Shown: piece after piece, positions 8,444-16,606 of the stretch
Numbering within the stretch: the stretch's first letter is position 1
Layout of the letters: every line of letters begins with the position of its first letter
From: Streptococcus danieliae
GTDB taxonomy: Bacteria > Bacillota > Bacilli > Lactobacillales > Streptococcaceae
Reading direction: 5' to 3'
Assembly: GCF_009767945.1 (NCBI RefSeq)
Contig: NZ_WSRS01000010.1
Coordinates: 1 to 32,433, forward strand
DNA: 32,433 nt
The notes under the pieces: model-generated
The model's input: only the letters and a program-made list of their open reading frames with translations
Told to the model about the DNA's origin: nothing
Databases searched by the model: none
Program-made: the position numbers and the translations under genes

Positions 8444-9322
8444 ATGGAAGGAATTATTGCTGTTAATAAGGCAGCTGGGATGACCAGCCATGATGTTGTT
8501 GGCCGCTTGCGTCGCCTCTTGAAAACCAAAAAGGTTGGGCATGGTGGAACCCTAGATCCTCAGGTTACAGGAGTTCTCCCGATAGCTGTCGGCAAGGCAA
8601 CCCGTTTGATTGAATATATGCAAGATGGTGGCAAGGTCTACGAAGGTGAGATTACTTTGGGTTATGCAACGACCACAGAGGATGCCTGGGGCGAAAGGAT
8701 TGCAGAATCAGAGGTTCCTCGGGACCTGACTCCAGAAGTCGTTGACCAGTTGATGGCCAGTTTTCAGGGGGAAATCCAACAGATTCCGCCCATGTATTCA
8801 GCCGTCAAGGTCAATGGTCGGAAACTCTATGAGTATGCTCGGGCTGGTGAAGAAGTCCAGCGTCCGGTCCGCCAAGTGACCATTCAAGAATTTTCCCGTC
8901 AGTCAGAGTTCCGTTGGGAGGATGGCTTGCTCCGCTTTGACTTTCGGGTTGTTTGTTCCAAGGGGACTTATGTTCGAACCTTGGCGGTCGACTTGGGTCA
9001 AAAGTTGGGGTTGGCCAGCCACATGTCTCGATTGGTACGTACCCAGTCAGCTGGTCTAAGTCTGGCGGAAGCTTATAGCTTGGAAGAGTTGGAAAAACTG
9101 GTGGCAGAGGGGCAGGAAAGTTTTTGCTTACCTTTGGAGTTCGGAATTTCCAGTCTGCCCAGCTATGACCTAAGTTCAGCAGAGGCTGAGGAATTACGGT
9201 ATGGTCGTTGGATCCAGGCTACCAATTCAGAAGAGCGGGTGGCAGCTCTTTACCAGGAGCAGTTGTATGCGGTTCTGGAACGAAAGGGAGACCTTTGGAA
9301 GCCCAGCAAGGTTTTTGTCTAG
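8444..9322 (+). CDS. truB: tRNA pseudouridine-55 synthase TruB
   Basis: A 292-aa enzyme that converts U55 of the tRNA T-loop to pseudouridine. The catalytic aspartate is Asp38 in HGGTLDPQVTGVLP. The start (GIIAVNKAAGMTSHDVV) and the motif KGTYVRTLAVDLG in the second half are family signatures, and the C-terminal tail has the small PUA-like extension. A GGAGAGA site precedes the ATG, 9 bp after the pcrA stop. It is followed directly by ribF, a common truB-ribF pairing in Firmicutes. Confidence 0.96.
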   Translation: MEGIIAVNKAAGMTSHDVVGRLRRLLKTKKVGHGGTLDPQVTGVLPIAVGKATRLIEYMQDGGKVYEGEITLGYATTTEDAWGERIAESEVPRDLTPEVVDQLMASFQGEIQQIPPMYSAVKVNGRKLYEYARAGEEVQRPVRQVTIQEFSRQSEFRWEDGLLRFDFRVVCSKGTYVRTLAVDLGQKLGLASHMSRLVRTQSAGLSLAEAYSLEELEKLVAEGQESFCLPLEFGISSLPSYDLSSAEAEELRYGRWIQATNSEERVAALYQEQLYAVLERKGDLWKPSKVFV

Positions 9323-9335
9323 GAAAGGAGTAGGC

Positions 9336-10259
9336 ATGAAAAAACAAATCATTCAAGACTGGCGTGATATTGAACAGAAGGAGTCGACCATTTTGGTGCT
9401 CGGTTATTTCGATGGAATCCATAAAGGACATCAGCAGCTCTTTCAACGGGCCCGTCAGCTAGCAGACCAGTCAGGATTACAGGTGGCCCTGCTGACCTTT
9501 CCGGAATCTCCGCAGTTGGCCTTTAGTCGATTTCGACCAGACTTGCTCCTGCATTTGTCGAGTTCCGAATTGCGGGAGGAATTGTTGGAGCAGGCCGGTG
9601 TGGACCTCTTGTATTTGCAGGATTTTACCAGTGAATTTGGTAGTTTGACGGGGCAAGAATTTTTGGACACCTATGTGGCTAGTCTCAAGGCTCAGAAGTT
9701 GGTGGTTGGTTTTGATTACCATTTTGGCTGTGACCGGCAGGGAGCCCAGCTCTTAGCCTCATCCTTCCCAGGTCAGGTGGAAATTGTTCCTTCTTATGAT
9801 CTGGACGGAAAAAAAGTCAGCTCCACACGGATTCGAGCGGCCTTGGCCCAGGGACAGGTGGAAGAAGTGAGTCAACTACTAGGGCGACCTTATCAGACTT
9901 GTGGAATTGTGGTGCACGGGGATGCGCGTGGTCGGACGATTGGTTATCCGACAGCCAATCTGGCTCCTCTGGATCGGCTGCACATGCCGGCAGATGGCGT
10001 CTATGTCGTGGACGTTCATGAGGGGAATCGGGTCTATCGTGGAATGGCCTCGGTTGGGAAAAATGTAACCTTTGAAGGGGATGAATTGCGCTTTGAAGTC
10101 AATATCTTTGATTTCTCGGCGGATATCTATGGTCATCGTCTGAAGATTGATTGGTTGGCGCGGTTACGGGATATGGTGAAATTCTCGAGTGTGCAAGCTC
10201 TGATTGAACAATTAGAAGATGATAAAAACCGTGCTCAAGACTGGAAGGAGCGTGACTAA
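9336..10259 (+). CDS. ribF: Bifunctional riboflavin kinase / FAD synthetase
   Basis: A 307-aa two-domain enzyme that makes FMN from riboflavin and ATP, then FAD. The N-terminal adenylyltransferase domain shows GYFDGIHKGH (residues 23-32) with the HxGH-type nucleotide site; Tyr24 replaces the more usual Asn. SSTRIR closes this domain. The C-terminal kinase domain carries GRTIGYPTAN (199-208) and ends with a helical region. The start at 9336 follows AAAGGAG. An upstream in-frame extension exists but lies inside truB and lacks family sequence. The next gene starts immediately after its stop. Confidence 0.95.
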   Translation: MKKQIIQDWRDIEQKESTILVLGYFDGIHKGHQQLFQRARQLADQSGLQVALLTFPESPQLAFSRFRPDLLLHLSSSELREELLEQAGVDLLYLQDFTSEFGSLTGQEFLDTYVASLKAQKLVVGFDYHFGCDRQGAQLLASSFPGQVEIVPSYDLDGKKVSSTRIRAALAQGQVEEVSQLLGRPYQTCGIVVHGDARGRTIGYPTANLAPLDRLHMPADGVYVVDVHEGNRVYRGMASVGKNVTFEGDELRFEVNIFDFSADIYGHRLKIDWLARLRDMVKFSSVQALIEQLEDDKNRAQDWKERD

Positions 10260-10925
10260 ATGAAACCTGTGATCAATCTATTTCGTATTTCCATTCATCC
10301 GGAACAAAGGGAGGAATTTCTAGGCTGCCTGGCGGATCTAGCCCAAGATTCTAAAGAACTGGGTGAGGATCTGGTCAGTTTTTATGGTTTTCAGAGTCCA
10401 GAGCAGGGAGATCTGTATCTGGTTTTGGAGATTTTTAGTTCCAATCAGGCCTATCTCCAGTTTTTGAACTCCGATATCTACAAAGATTATAAAGACCAGG
10501 TTCAGGCCTATATTCGTGAGCAGGCCTATATTCGCTTGGAGGGGCTGATTTTGCTTGAGAAGTTGAGTAAAGAGCTGCCTCAAGCAGGTTCCGGCTTACG
10601 GCTGTCTTTGTTTCAAGCAGAGCAACCCGATAGTCAAGCAATGGATCGCTTGAATCGTTTGATTCAGGAGTACGTATTTGCTGAAGGGGGGCCTCATGCC
10701 TTTTATTTGAGCTTTGACCAGCAGTCGCCTACAGATTGGTACCAGATCGAAATCTTTTCGGACCAAAAAGAGGAAGATCTCTTGGAGGGTAAGAAGGGCT
10801 TTGACCATGACCAGGTAACCCTTCGCTGGGAGCCACAGGAAATTTTGGATTTTCCCTTGGCGATGGATGTTGTGGAAACTCGAGGGATAGAGCTAATGGA
10901 GCTCGATTTTATTGCCAAATCCTAA
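10260..10925 (+). CDS. Tandem ABM-fold (dimeric alpha/beta barrel) protein, function unknown
   Basis: A 221-aa soluble protein with no signal peptide. Residues 1-105 resemble an antibiotic-biosynthesis-monooxygenase (ABM) domain: a beta strand PVINLFRISI, helix, LVSFYGF, and DLYLVLEIFSSNQAYLQFL. Residues 110-221 look like a second, more diverged copy (HAFYLSFDQQ, DWYQIEIFSDQ). ABM domains normally pair to form a barrel, so one chain may fold as an internal dimer. Some relatives degrade haem or oxidise quinols, but no such residue set is recognisable and I assign no activity. The ATG touches the ribF stop, and AAGGAG lies inside the ribF end, so it is translated as part of the pcrA-truB-ribF operon. 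Confidence 0.7.
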   Translation: MKPVINLFRISIHPEQREEFLGCLADLAQDSKELGEDLVSFYGFQSPEQGDLYLVLEIFSSNQAYLQFLNSDIYKDYKDQVQAYIREQAYIRLEGLILLEKLSKELPQAGSGLRLSLFQAEQPDSQAMDRLNRLIQEYVFAEGGPHAFYLSFDQQSPTDWYQIEIFSDQKEEDLLEGKKGFDHDQVTLRWEPQEILDFPLAMDVVETRGIELMELDFIAKS

Positions 10926-10982
10926 AGGAGTGGAGCTTTTTGGGTACCTTTTCAAAAAAGACTAGGAATCCCTTTCCATTTT

Positions 10983-10991
10983 TGATAAAAT
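10983..10991 (+). promoter_or_regulatory. Extended -10 promoter upstream of spxA
   Basis: TGATAAAAT gives a -10 hexamer TAAAAT (10986-10991) with a TGn extension. No clear -35 is present. It lies in the 101-bp gap after the ABM-fold gene, where I see no convincing terminator. The ribosome binding site of spxA is weak (GGAAAG). Confidence 0.6.
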
Positions 10992-11026
10992 AGACATAGT
11001 ATGTAGGTTGGAAAGCGAATCTTACG

Positions 11027-11446
11027 ATGATTACTTTATTCTTATCTCCCAGCTGTACCAGCTGTCGGAAGGCGCGTGCTTGGTTGAGTAAGCACGAAGT
11101 GCCGTTTCAGGAACATAATATTATGACCAGTCCCCTCAGTGCGGAGGAATTGCGTCAAATTTTGTCTTTAACTGAAAATGGAACGGATGATATCATTTCA
11201 ACTCGTTCGAAGATTTTTCAAAAATTAAATGTGGATTTGGAGGAGCTGCCCATTTCACAACTATTGAGTTTGATTGAGCAGAACCCTAGTCTTTTACGTC
11301 GTCCGATCATCCTTGATTCCAAGCGTCTGCAAGTTGGTTTTAATGAGGATGAGATTCGGGCTTTCTTACCGAGGGGCTATCGGAAGCAAGAATTAAAAAA
11401 TGCAACCTTAAGAGCGGAGATGGATCGATATGAGGAATCAGTATAG
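11027..11446 (+). CDS. spxA: Spx-family transcriptional regulator
   Basis: A 139-aa ArsC-fold regulator that binds the alpha C-terminal domain of RNA polymerase and controls the thiol and oxidative stress response. The redox switch is CTSC (Cys10, Cys13) after a short beta strand. [15 protein letters not shown] and IRAFLPR in the C-terminal half are hallmark Spx sequence. Streptococci carry two Spx paralogues. The position just before a UPF0223 gene matches, from memory, the SpxA1 locus of S. mutans, so A1 is the likely identity. Its last 17 bases overlap the next gene. Confidence 0.9.
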   Translation: MITLFLSPSCTSCRKARAWLSKHEVPFQEHNIMTSPLSAEELRQILSLTENGTDDIISTRSKIFQKLNVDLEELPISQLLSLIEQNPSLLRRPIILDSKRLQVGFNEDEIRAFLPRGYRKQELKNATLRAEMDRYEESV

Positions 11447-11702
11447 TTATCCGTTTGATGAAAGTTGGAGTACTGAAGAATTAGCTTCAGTGCTCTCTTT
11501 TTTCAATCGCGTGGAAGAAGCCTATGAAGGTGGGGTTGAGGCCCAGGACCTGTTAGCGGCTTATCAGAAATTTAAACAAGTTGTTCCTGGCAAGGCAGCT
11601 GAAAAGACCCTGGGGCGTGAATTTGAGGCGGCCAGCGGTTATTCCTTGTACCGGGCCTGGCAGGCAGCGAAGGAGCGCGGGAATGGCAGAGTTCGACTTT
11701 AA
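11430..11702 (+). CDS. UPF0223 family protein (YktA-like)
   Basis: A 90-aa protein of the UPF0223 family, recognisable by [13 protein letters not shown] at the start and by the helical middle with [15 protein letters not shown]. No function is established for the family. It overlaps spxA by 17 bp and suhB by 20 bp, which points to coupled translation. Family length is about 90 aa, so the gene is complete. Confidence 0.85.
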   Translation: MRNQYSYPFDESWSTEELASVLSFFNRVEEAYEGGVEAQDLLAAYQKFKQVVPGKAAEKTLGREFEAASGYSLYRAWQAAKERGNGRVRL

Positions 11703-12492
11703 GTCCAGATACAAGCTGGCCTTGGATTTGCTGGAAGAGGCTGGGATCATGCTTCGTGAAGCCTTGGAGCAACCCTTAGAGGTCAGTTGCAAGCAGGATC
11801 CGACGGACTTGGTCACCAACCTGGATTATCGGGTGCAAGATTTTTTAGTCAGTAAACTCAGTCAGGTTTTTCCAGAGGATACCTTTTTGGCGGAGGAGCT
11901 GACCGATCAGCCAGATGCCCGGTCAGGAGCAGTCTGGATTTTGGATCCAATTGATGGAACCAATAATCTGGTTGCCCAGCGTGAAAATTTTGCAATTATG
12001 CTGGCTTTTTTTCGGGATGGCCAGCCCGGTTTTGCCTTTATCTATGATGTGATGGGCCGAGTTCTTTTAGCTGGTGGTGGGGTACTGCCGGTTACCTGTA
12101 ATGGTAAGGCTTTTACAGCGCCGGCAGCCTGTGTGCAGGTAGAGCGGTCGCTGGTTTCGGGTAATGCTGCCATGTTGCGGGATAACACCTTTGGCCTGGC
12201 TGATATTGCCCGGGATAGCCTGGGAGTTCGGGTTTATGGAAGTGCCGGCATTAGTTTTCTCAAGGTCTTGCAGGGCAAGCTGTTGACCTATGCCTCCTAC
12301 CTCCAGCCTTGGGATTATGCGGCAGCCTATGTGCTAGCTCCAGCCTTGGGGTATCGTTTTCTCGAAGCTCAAGGGCAGGCCATTTGTTTTCAGGGCAAGC
12401 AGCCCGTTTTCCTAATTCCCGCCCATTTAGAAGATTATTTTTTGGAAAAAATAAGAGGAGGTTCCAGTCATGCCTTTTCCGGCAGGATTTAA
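11683..12492 (+). CDS. Inositol monophosphatase family protein (SuhB-like)
   Basis: A 269-aa metal-dependent phosphatase of the FIG superfamily. Metal-binding motifs are AEELTD (the acidic helix), [12 protein letters not shown] (the D-P-I-D-G-T signature) and [15 protein letters not shown], which carries the last aspartate. The true substrate in streptococci is unknown; related enzymes hydrolyse inositol phosphate, pAp or fructose bisphosphate. I chose the ATG at 11683 because AAGGAG lies 8 bases before it and homologues start there. The longer frame from 11581 would overlap most of the UPF0223 gene. It overlaps rsmF by 23 bp. Confidence 0.9.
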   Translation: MAEFDFKSRYKLALDLLEEAGIMLREALEQPLEVSCKQDPTDLVTNLDYRVQDFLVSKLSQVFPEDTFLAEELTDQPDARSGAVWILDPIDGTNNLVAQRENFAIMLAFFRDGQPGFAFIYDVMGRVLLAGGGVLPVTCNGKAFTAPAACVQVERSLVSGNAAMLRDNTFGLADIARDSLGVRVYGSAGISFLKVLQGKLLTYASYLQPWDYAAAYVLAPALGYRFLEAQGQAICFQGKQPVFLIPAHLEDYFLEKIRGGSSHAFSGRI

Positions 12493-13780
12493 AGAGAAGT
12501 ATCAAGAAATCTTGGGGACGGAAAGTTCTGCCTTTCTGGCGAGTTTTGAGGAGGAAGCGGTTTCGGCTTTCCGGGTCAACCCTTTAAAAGAGGCCATCCA
12601 GCTACCAGAAACTGCCCAGCCGATCCCGGGGCTACCCTGGTCTTATTATGGGAAGGTTTCTGGTAAATCATTACAACATGTGACCGGCCAGGTTTATTCC
12701 CAGGAGCCCGCTGCCCAAATGGTGGTGGATGCCGCAGGGATTGAGCCAGGCATGAAGGTCTTGGACTTGGCCGCGGCCCCGGGTGGCAAATCGACTCATA
12801 TTTTGTCCTACTTGAACAATCAGGGGTTACTAGTCGCTAATGAAATTCATCCCAAAAGGGCTAAAATTTTGGTTGAAAATCTGGAGCGCTTTGGGGCTCG
12901 CAATGCAGTAGTGACCAATGCTGATGCGGCTACTCTCAGCAAGGTTTTTCAAGGTTTCTTTGATGTGATTGTCTTGGATGCTCCCTGTTCCGGTGAAGGT
13001 ATGTTTCGGAAACAACCGGAAGCTATGGATTATTGGACTCCGGCTTATCCGAGCCAGTGTGCCAGCCTGCAACGGGAGATTTTGGAGACGGCTGTGACCA
13101 TGTTGGCTCCGGGTGGTCGTTTGGTCTACTCGACCTGTACCTGGGCTCCAGAAGAAAATGAAGCGATTGTGGATTGGTTATTGACGGAATATGCATTTGA
13201 TTTGGAGCAGGTTCCCCTGAAAAATGGTATGGTTGCCGGTTTGGATCAGAGTCAGACAGCCCGGATGTATCCCCATCATTTTAAGGGAGAGGGCCAGTTT
13301 GTCGCTCGTCTGCACTACCAGGGTGCCAATAAGGTTCCCAAAAAGAAAGCTCCGCGCAGCAACCTTAGTGCGGAGCAGAAAAAACTCTGGCAAGCCTTTG
13401 AACAAGAACACTTGCAGGAGGCTTTGCCAGGAGTCTTGCAGACTTTTGGCGAGGAGCTATACCTGCTCCCGACAGGTTTGCCGGCTTTGGACAAAATCCG
13501 AATTGCCCGCAATGGCTTGCATCTGGGGACCTTCAAGAAAAAACGGTTTGAACCTAGTTTTGCCTTGGGGATGGCTTTGAAGCCCAGTCAGTCGCATCAC
13601 AAGTATGAATTGCCAGAAGAAGAGTTTCCGGCCTATGTCGCCGGTCAGAGTTTGCCAGCCCACAGTTCGCCGGCCAATGGTTGGTACCACTTAGTCTGTG
13701 GTAAAAATGGCCTTGGTTATGTCAAAATTAGTCAAGGGATGGTCAAAAATCACTATCCTAAAGGCTTGCGTTTTCAGTAA
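12470..13780 (+). CDS. rsmF: rRNA m5C methyltransferase (RsmF/NOP2-Sun family)
   Basis: A 436-aa SAM-dependent RNA cytosine-5 methyltransferase. The SAM site is VLDLAAAPGGKSTHI. The two catalytic cysteines are in DAPCSGEGMFRK (motif IV) and STCTWAPEENE (motif VI). An N-terminal RNA-recognition segment precedes these and the C-terminal third, with YVAGQSLPA, resembles the PUA-like RNA-binding tail of RsmF. The E. coli enzyme modifies 16S rRNA C1407; the Gram-positive target is less certain. AGGAGG lies inside the suhB end, and the start is within that gene. Confidence 0.9.
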   Translation: MPFPAGFKEKYQEILGTESSAFLASFEEEAVSAFRVNPLKEAIQLPETAQPIPGLPWSYYGKVSGKSLQHVTGQVYSQEPAAQMVVDAAGIEPGMKVLDLAAAPGGKSTHILSYLNNQGLLVANEIHPKRAKILVENLERFGARNAVVTNADAATLSKVFQGFFDVIVLDAPCSGEGMFRKQPEAMDYWTPAYPSQCASLQREILETAVTMLAPGGRLVYSTCTWAPEENEAIVDWLLTEYAFDLEQVPLKNGMVAGLDQSQTARMYPHHFKGEGQFVARLHYQGANKVPKKKAPRSNLSAEQKKLWQAFEQEHLQEALPGVLQTFGEELYLLPTGLPALDKIRIARNGLHLGTFKKKRFEPSFALGMALKPSQSHHKYELPEEEFPAYVAGQSLPAHSSPANGWYHLVCGKNGLGYVKISQGMVKNHYPKGLRFQ

Positions 13781-13790
13781 AGGGGAGAAT

Positions 13791-16337
13791 ATGACAGAAT
13801 TGCAACGTTTGTATCAAGGATTTCAACCAGAACACTACAGCTTGGAGCTAATGGTAGATCGGAAGGCTCGTACTTTTTCGGGTCAGGTAACCATCCAGGG
13901 GCATCTATCAGGCAGCGAGTTGGCTTTGCACCAGAAGGAGTTGGAAATTGTTTCCCTAGCTGTTGCAGGTCAGGACTGTGACTTTGTTGTTGAAGAGGAG
14001 CAGGACTTGGTCAGAGCTGCTGGTCTAGAGCCCGGTGATGTGTCAGTTGTGGTCAACTATCGTGGAAAAATTAATGACCGGATGACCGGTATCTATCCAT
14101 CCTATTACCGCTTGGATGACCAGGATAAGGAAATTATTTCAACGCAGTTTGAAAGTCACTTTGCGCGGGAAGCCTTTCCATGTATTGATGAACCAGAAGC
14201 CAAGGCGACCTTTGATTTAACCTTGCGGTTTGACCAGGTGGAGGGAGAAATTGCCCTGTCCAATATGCCGGAACAAGTACCAGGTCAGGGGGCACAAACC
14301 GGTGTCTGGACCTTTGAACGGACACCACGCATGTCGACCTATCTCTTGGCCTTTGGAATCGGAGATTTACAAGGAATTACCGATCGGACAGAACGGGGTA
14401 CCTTGGTTGGTGTTTATGCCAGCAAGGCTCATCCAGAAAGAAACTTGGAATTTGCCTTGGACATTGCCAAGCGTGTGATTGCTTTCTACGAAGACTATTT
14501 CGATGTCCCTTACCCAATTCCCCAATCCCTACATTTGGCCCTCCCAGATTTCTCTTCGGGTGCTATGGAAAACTGGGGCTTAGTGACCTACCGGGAGGTC
14601 TATCTCTTGGTGGATGCCAATTCAAGTTTCCACAGTCGTCAACAAGTGGCCTTGGTGATTGCCCATGAAGTAGCTCACCAGTGGTTTGGTAACTTGGTGA
14701 CCATGGAATGGTGGGATGACCTCTGGTTGAATGAGAGTTTCGCCAATATGATGGAATATGTCAGCGTGGATCACTTAGAGCCAGGTTGGAACATTTTGGA
14801 AGATTTCCAGACTAGTGGAATTCCACTTTCTCTTCGCCGAGATGCAACCGATGGGGTTCAGTCGGTCCATGTGCAGGTTAATCATCCAGATGAGGTCAAT
14901 ACCCTCTTTGATCCGGCCATTGTTTATGCCAAGGGAAGCCGGCTTATGCACATGTTGCATCGCTGGTTGGGCGATCAAGCCTTTTCTCAAGGCTTGGGAG
15001 ACTATTTCCGCAAACACCAATATGGAAACACAGTTGGAGCGGATCTCTGGGCTGCCTTGGAAGCTGCTTCAGGGAAAGAAGTTGGAGCCTTTATGGAGTC
15101 TTGGTTGGAGCAACCAGGTTACCCAGTGGTTACAGTTGCCCTTGAGGGGGATGATCTAGTGTTGACCCAGGAACAATTCTTCTTAGGACAAGGAGAAGAC
15201 AAGGGCCGTCTCTGGCATATCCCTCTAAACAGCAATTGGCAAGGGTTGCCAGATATGATGACGACAGGACGCTTGGTCATCCCAGGCTATGCAGCCTTGG
15301 CGGCTGCCAATGCTGAGGCAGGTGCCCTTCGCTTCAATGATGGCAATACAGCCCACTATATTTGTGACTACCAAGGTCTAATCGGAGCCTCCTTGGTTGA
15401 GAAGATCGCAGACCTAGATGCTATTAGTCGTCTGCAGTTGGTGCAGGAGCAACAATTGTTGGCAGAAGCTGGACGTATTTCTTATGCTTCCTTGGTTGCT
15501 TTGATGAAAAAATGGCCAGAAGAGAAAGCCTTTATTGTTCTCTCCGCCTGGGCCAATGTCGTCCGAGCCTTGGCCCGCTTTGTGGACCAAGATAAGGAGG
15601 CCCAGGCTGCTCTGGACCAAAAAATTTCACAACTCTTTGGTCCTGTAGTTCAAACCTTGGGGGTGGTGCCACAAGCTGGTGAAGCGGAGCAGGATGAATT
15701 GGTCCGCCAGGTGGCCTTGGGTCAACTGGTAGAAGCAGGAGATGTCCCTGTTGTGGAAGAAGTGGCAGCCCTTTTTGAACAGTACCAAGAACATTTGGAA
15801 GATACACCTGCTTCGATCCGCTCGCAAGTGTTGATCAATCAAATGAAGTCGGCTGAGTCAGCAGAGTTGGTAGAACTCTACCTGGCTTTGTACAAAAATG
15901 CAACCGATGGAACCTTCCAACGCCAGCTAGCGGCAGCCTTATCCTATGCGCAAGAGGAGGAGCATCTGCAGTTGCTGCTATCTAAGTGGCAGGACAAATC
16001 GGTTGTTAAACCACAGGATTTGGCCATGTCTTGGTACCGGGCCTTCTTGTTGCAAGCTAAGGCGAGTTCGCTAGCTTGGGACTGGGCTGGTCGGAATTGG
16101 GACTGGATTGTGGATGCCTTAGGGGGTGATATGTCCTTTGACAAGTACATTATCTACCCAGCTAACAGTTTCCATCGTCAGGATCAGTTGCAGGCCTACA
16201 AAGATTTCTTCCAGCCAAAATTGGATGATCTATCTATGCAACGTAATATCATCATGGGAATGAATGAGATTGAGGCGCGTGTTGCCTTGATGGAACGCGA
16301 TCGGGAGCAGGTTCTAGCTGCTCTAAAAGCGAATTAG
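13791..16337 (+). CDS. pepN: Aminopeptidase N (M1 family, lysyl aminopeptidase)
   Basis: An 848-aa cytoplasmic zinc aminopeptidase that trims N-terminal residues from peptides. Substrate-anchoring GAMEN is residues 257-261. The zinc site is His292-Glu293-xx-His296 in HEVAHQWFGN plus Glu315 in LNESFAN, the exact M1 spacing. The C-terminal half is the helical ERAP1-like domain. Length equals the streptococcal PepN I know. The start at 13791 follows AAAGGGGAG; the frame extends upstream into rsmF without family sequence. There is no signal peptide. It supplies amino acids from imported peptides. Confidence 0.96.
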   Translation: MTELQRLYQGFQPEHYSLELMVDRKARTFSGQVTIQGHLSGSELALHQKELEIVSLAVAGQDCDFVVEEEQDLVRAAGLEPGDVSVVVNYRGKINDRMTGIYPSYYRLDDQDKEIISTQFESHFAREAFPCIDEPEAKATFDLTLRFDQVEGEIALSNMPEQVPGQGAQTGVWTFERTPRMSTYLLAFGIGDLQGITDRTERGTLVGVYASKAHPERNLEFALDIAKRVIAFYEDYFDVPYPIPQSLHLALPDFSSGAMENWGLVTYREVYLLVDANSSFHSRQQVALVIAHEVAHQWFGNLVTMEWWDDLWLNESFANMMEYVSVDHLEPGWNILEDFQTSGIPLSLRRDATDGVQSVHVQVNHPDEVNTLFDPAIVYAKGSRLMHMLHRWLGDQAFSQGLGDYFRKHQYGNTVGADLWAALEAASGKEVGAFMESWLEQPGYPVVTVALEGDDLVLTQEQFFLGQGEDKGRLWHIPLNSNWQGLPDMMTTGRLVIPGYAALAAANAEAGALRFNDGNTAHYICDYQGLIGASLVEKIADLDAISRLQLVQEQQLLAEAGRISYASLVALMKKWPEEKAFIVLSAWANVVRALARFVDQDKEAQAALDQKISQLFGPVVQTLGVVPQAGEAEQDELVRQVALGQLVEAGDVPVVEEVAALFEQYQEHLEDTPASIRSQVLINQMKSAESAELVELYLALYKNATDGTFQRQLAAALSYAQEEEHLQLLLSKWQDKSVVKPQDLAMSWYRAFLLQAKASSLAWDWAGRNWDWIVDALGGDMSFDKYIIYPANSFHRQDQLQAYKDFFQPKLDDLSMQRNIIMGMNEIEARVALMERDREQVLAALKAN

Positions 16338-16347
16338 GAAATAGTTA

Positions 16348-16365
16348 AGTTTACCTTGGTAAACT
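16348..16365. promoter_or_regulatory. 18-bp palindrome after pepN
   Basis: AGTTTACC and GGTAAACT form a perfect 8-bp inverted repeat with a 2-bp centre, 10 bases after the pepN stop. A run of A, not T, follows it, so it is not a plus-strand terminator. Its compact symmetry fits a protein operator, but no regulator motif is recognised. Confidence 0.4.
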
Positions 16366-16383
16366 AGAAAAAAAGTAGACAGG

Positions 16384-16465
16384 GAAAGGCCTGGGGACTG
16401 AGGACGAACGGACCATTCATACGTGCTGTTGGTGGTTGGAGAGTCGCAACAGGCCCAGGCTTTTT
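16384..16465 (+). ncRNA. Candidate structured RNA / large terminator between pepN and ciaR
   Basis: A closing stem of up to 12 pairs (16384-16395 with 16454-16465) contains seven Watson-Crick GC-rich pairs, GCCTGGG with CCCAGGC. Inside is a second helix, CTGTTG (16426-16431) with CAACAG (16447-16452), plus about 30 nt that may form a third arm. The right strand ends in five T. The shape is a multi-branched RNA ending in a terminator, larger than is needed for simple termination. It could be the pepN terminator, a small RNA, or a leader for ciaRH. I do not recognise a known family. Confidence 0.5.
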
Positions 16466-16468
16466 GAA

Positions 16469-16592
16469 TAGACTTCCTGCGGAACTAATGTATTAGATCG
16501 CATAACCACACTGAAACATTTTGTAACTCAGTCTTTTTCAAGTGATGACTCCGATAAATCTCAGGTTCTGTCACTGTTTTGCAGGAAGTCTA
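16469..16592. mobile_element. TA-flanked MITE upstream of ciaR
   Basis: TAGACTTCCTGC (16469-16480) is perfectly repeated in inverted form at 16581-16592. The match continues inward to 15 of 17 positions, and TA is the outermost dinucleotide at both ends. The 124-bp unit has no coding capacity. This structure fits a non-autonomous transposable element with TA target duplication, distinct in sequence from the element at 2961-3063. Its right end is 14 bp before the ciaR start codon. Confidence 0.65.
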
Positions 16593-16606
16593 ATAGAGGA
16601 ATAGTG

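Noticed and set aside
9201-9335. 45-codon N-terminal extension of ribF
   Set aside because: It lies within truB in another frame and is not family sequence; AAAGGAG supports 9336.
13698-13790. 31-codon N-terminal extension of pepN
   Set aside because: It overlaps rsmF; the 848-aa form from 13791 matches the normal length.
16604-16606. GTG as the ciaR start
   Set aside because: Only 3 bases from AGAGGA, whereas the ATG at 16607 has normal spacing and gives the usual N-terminus.
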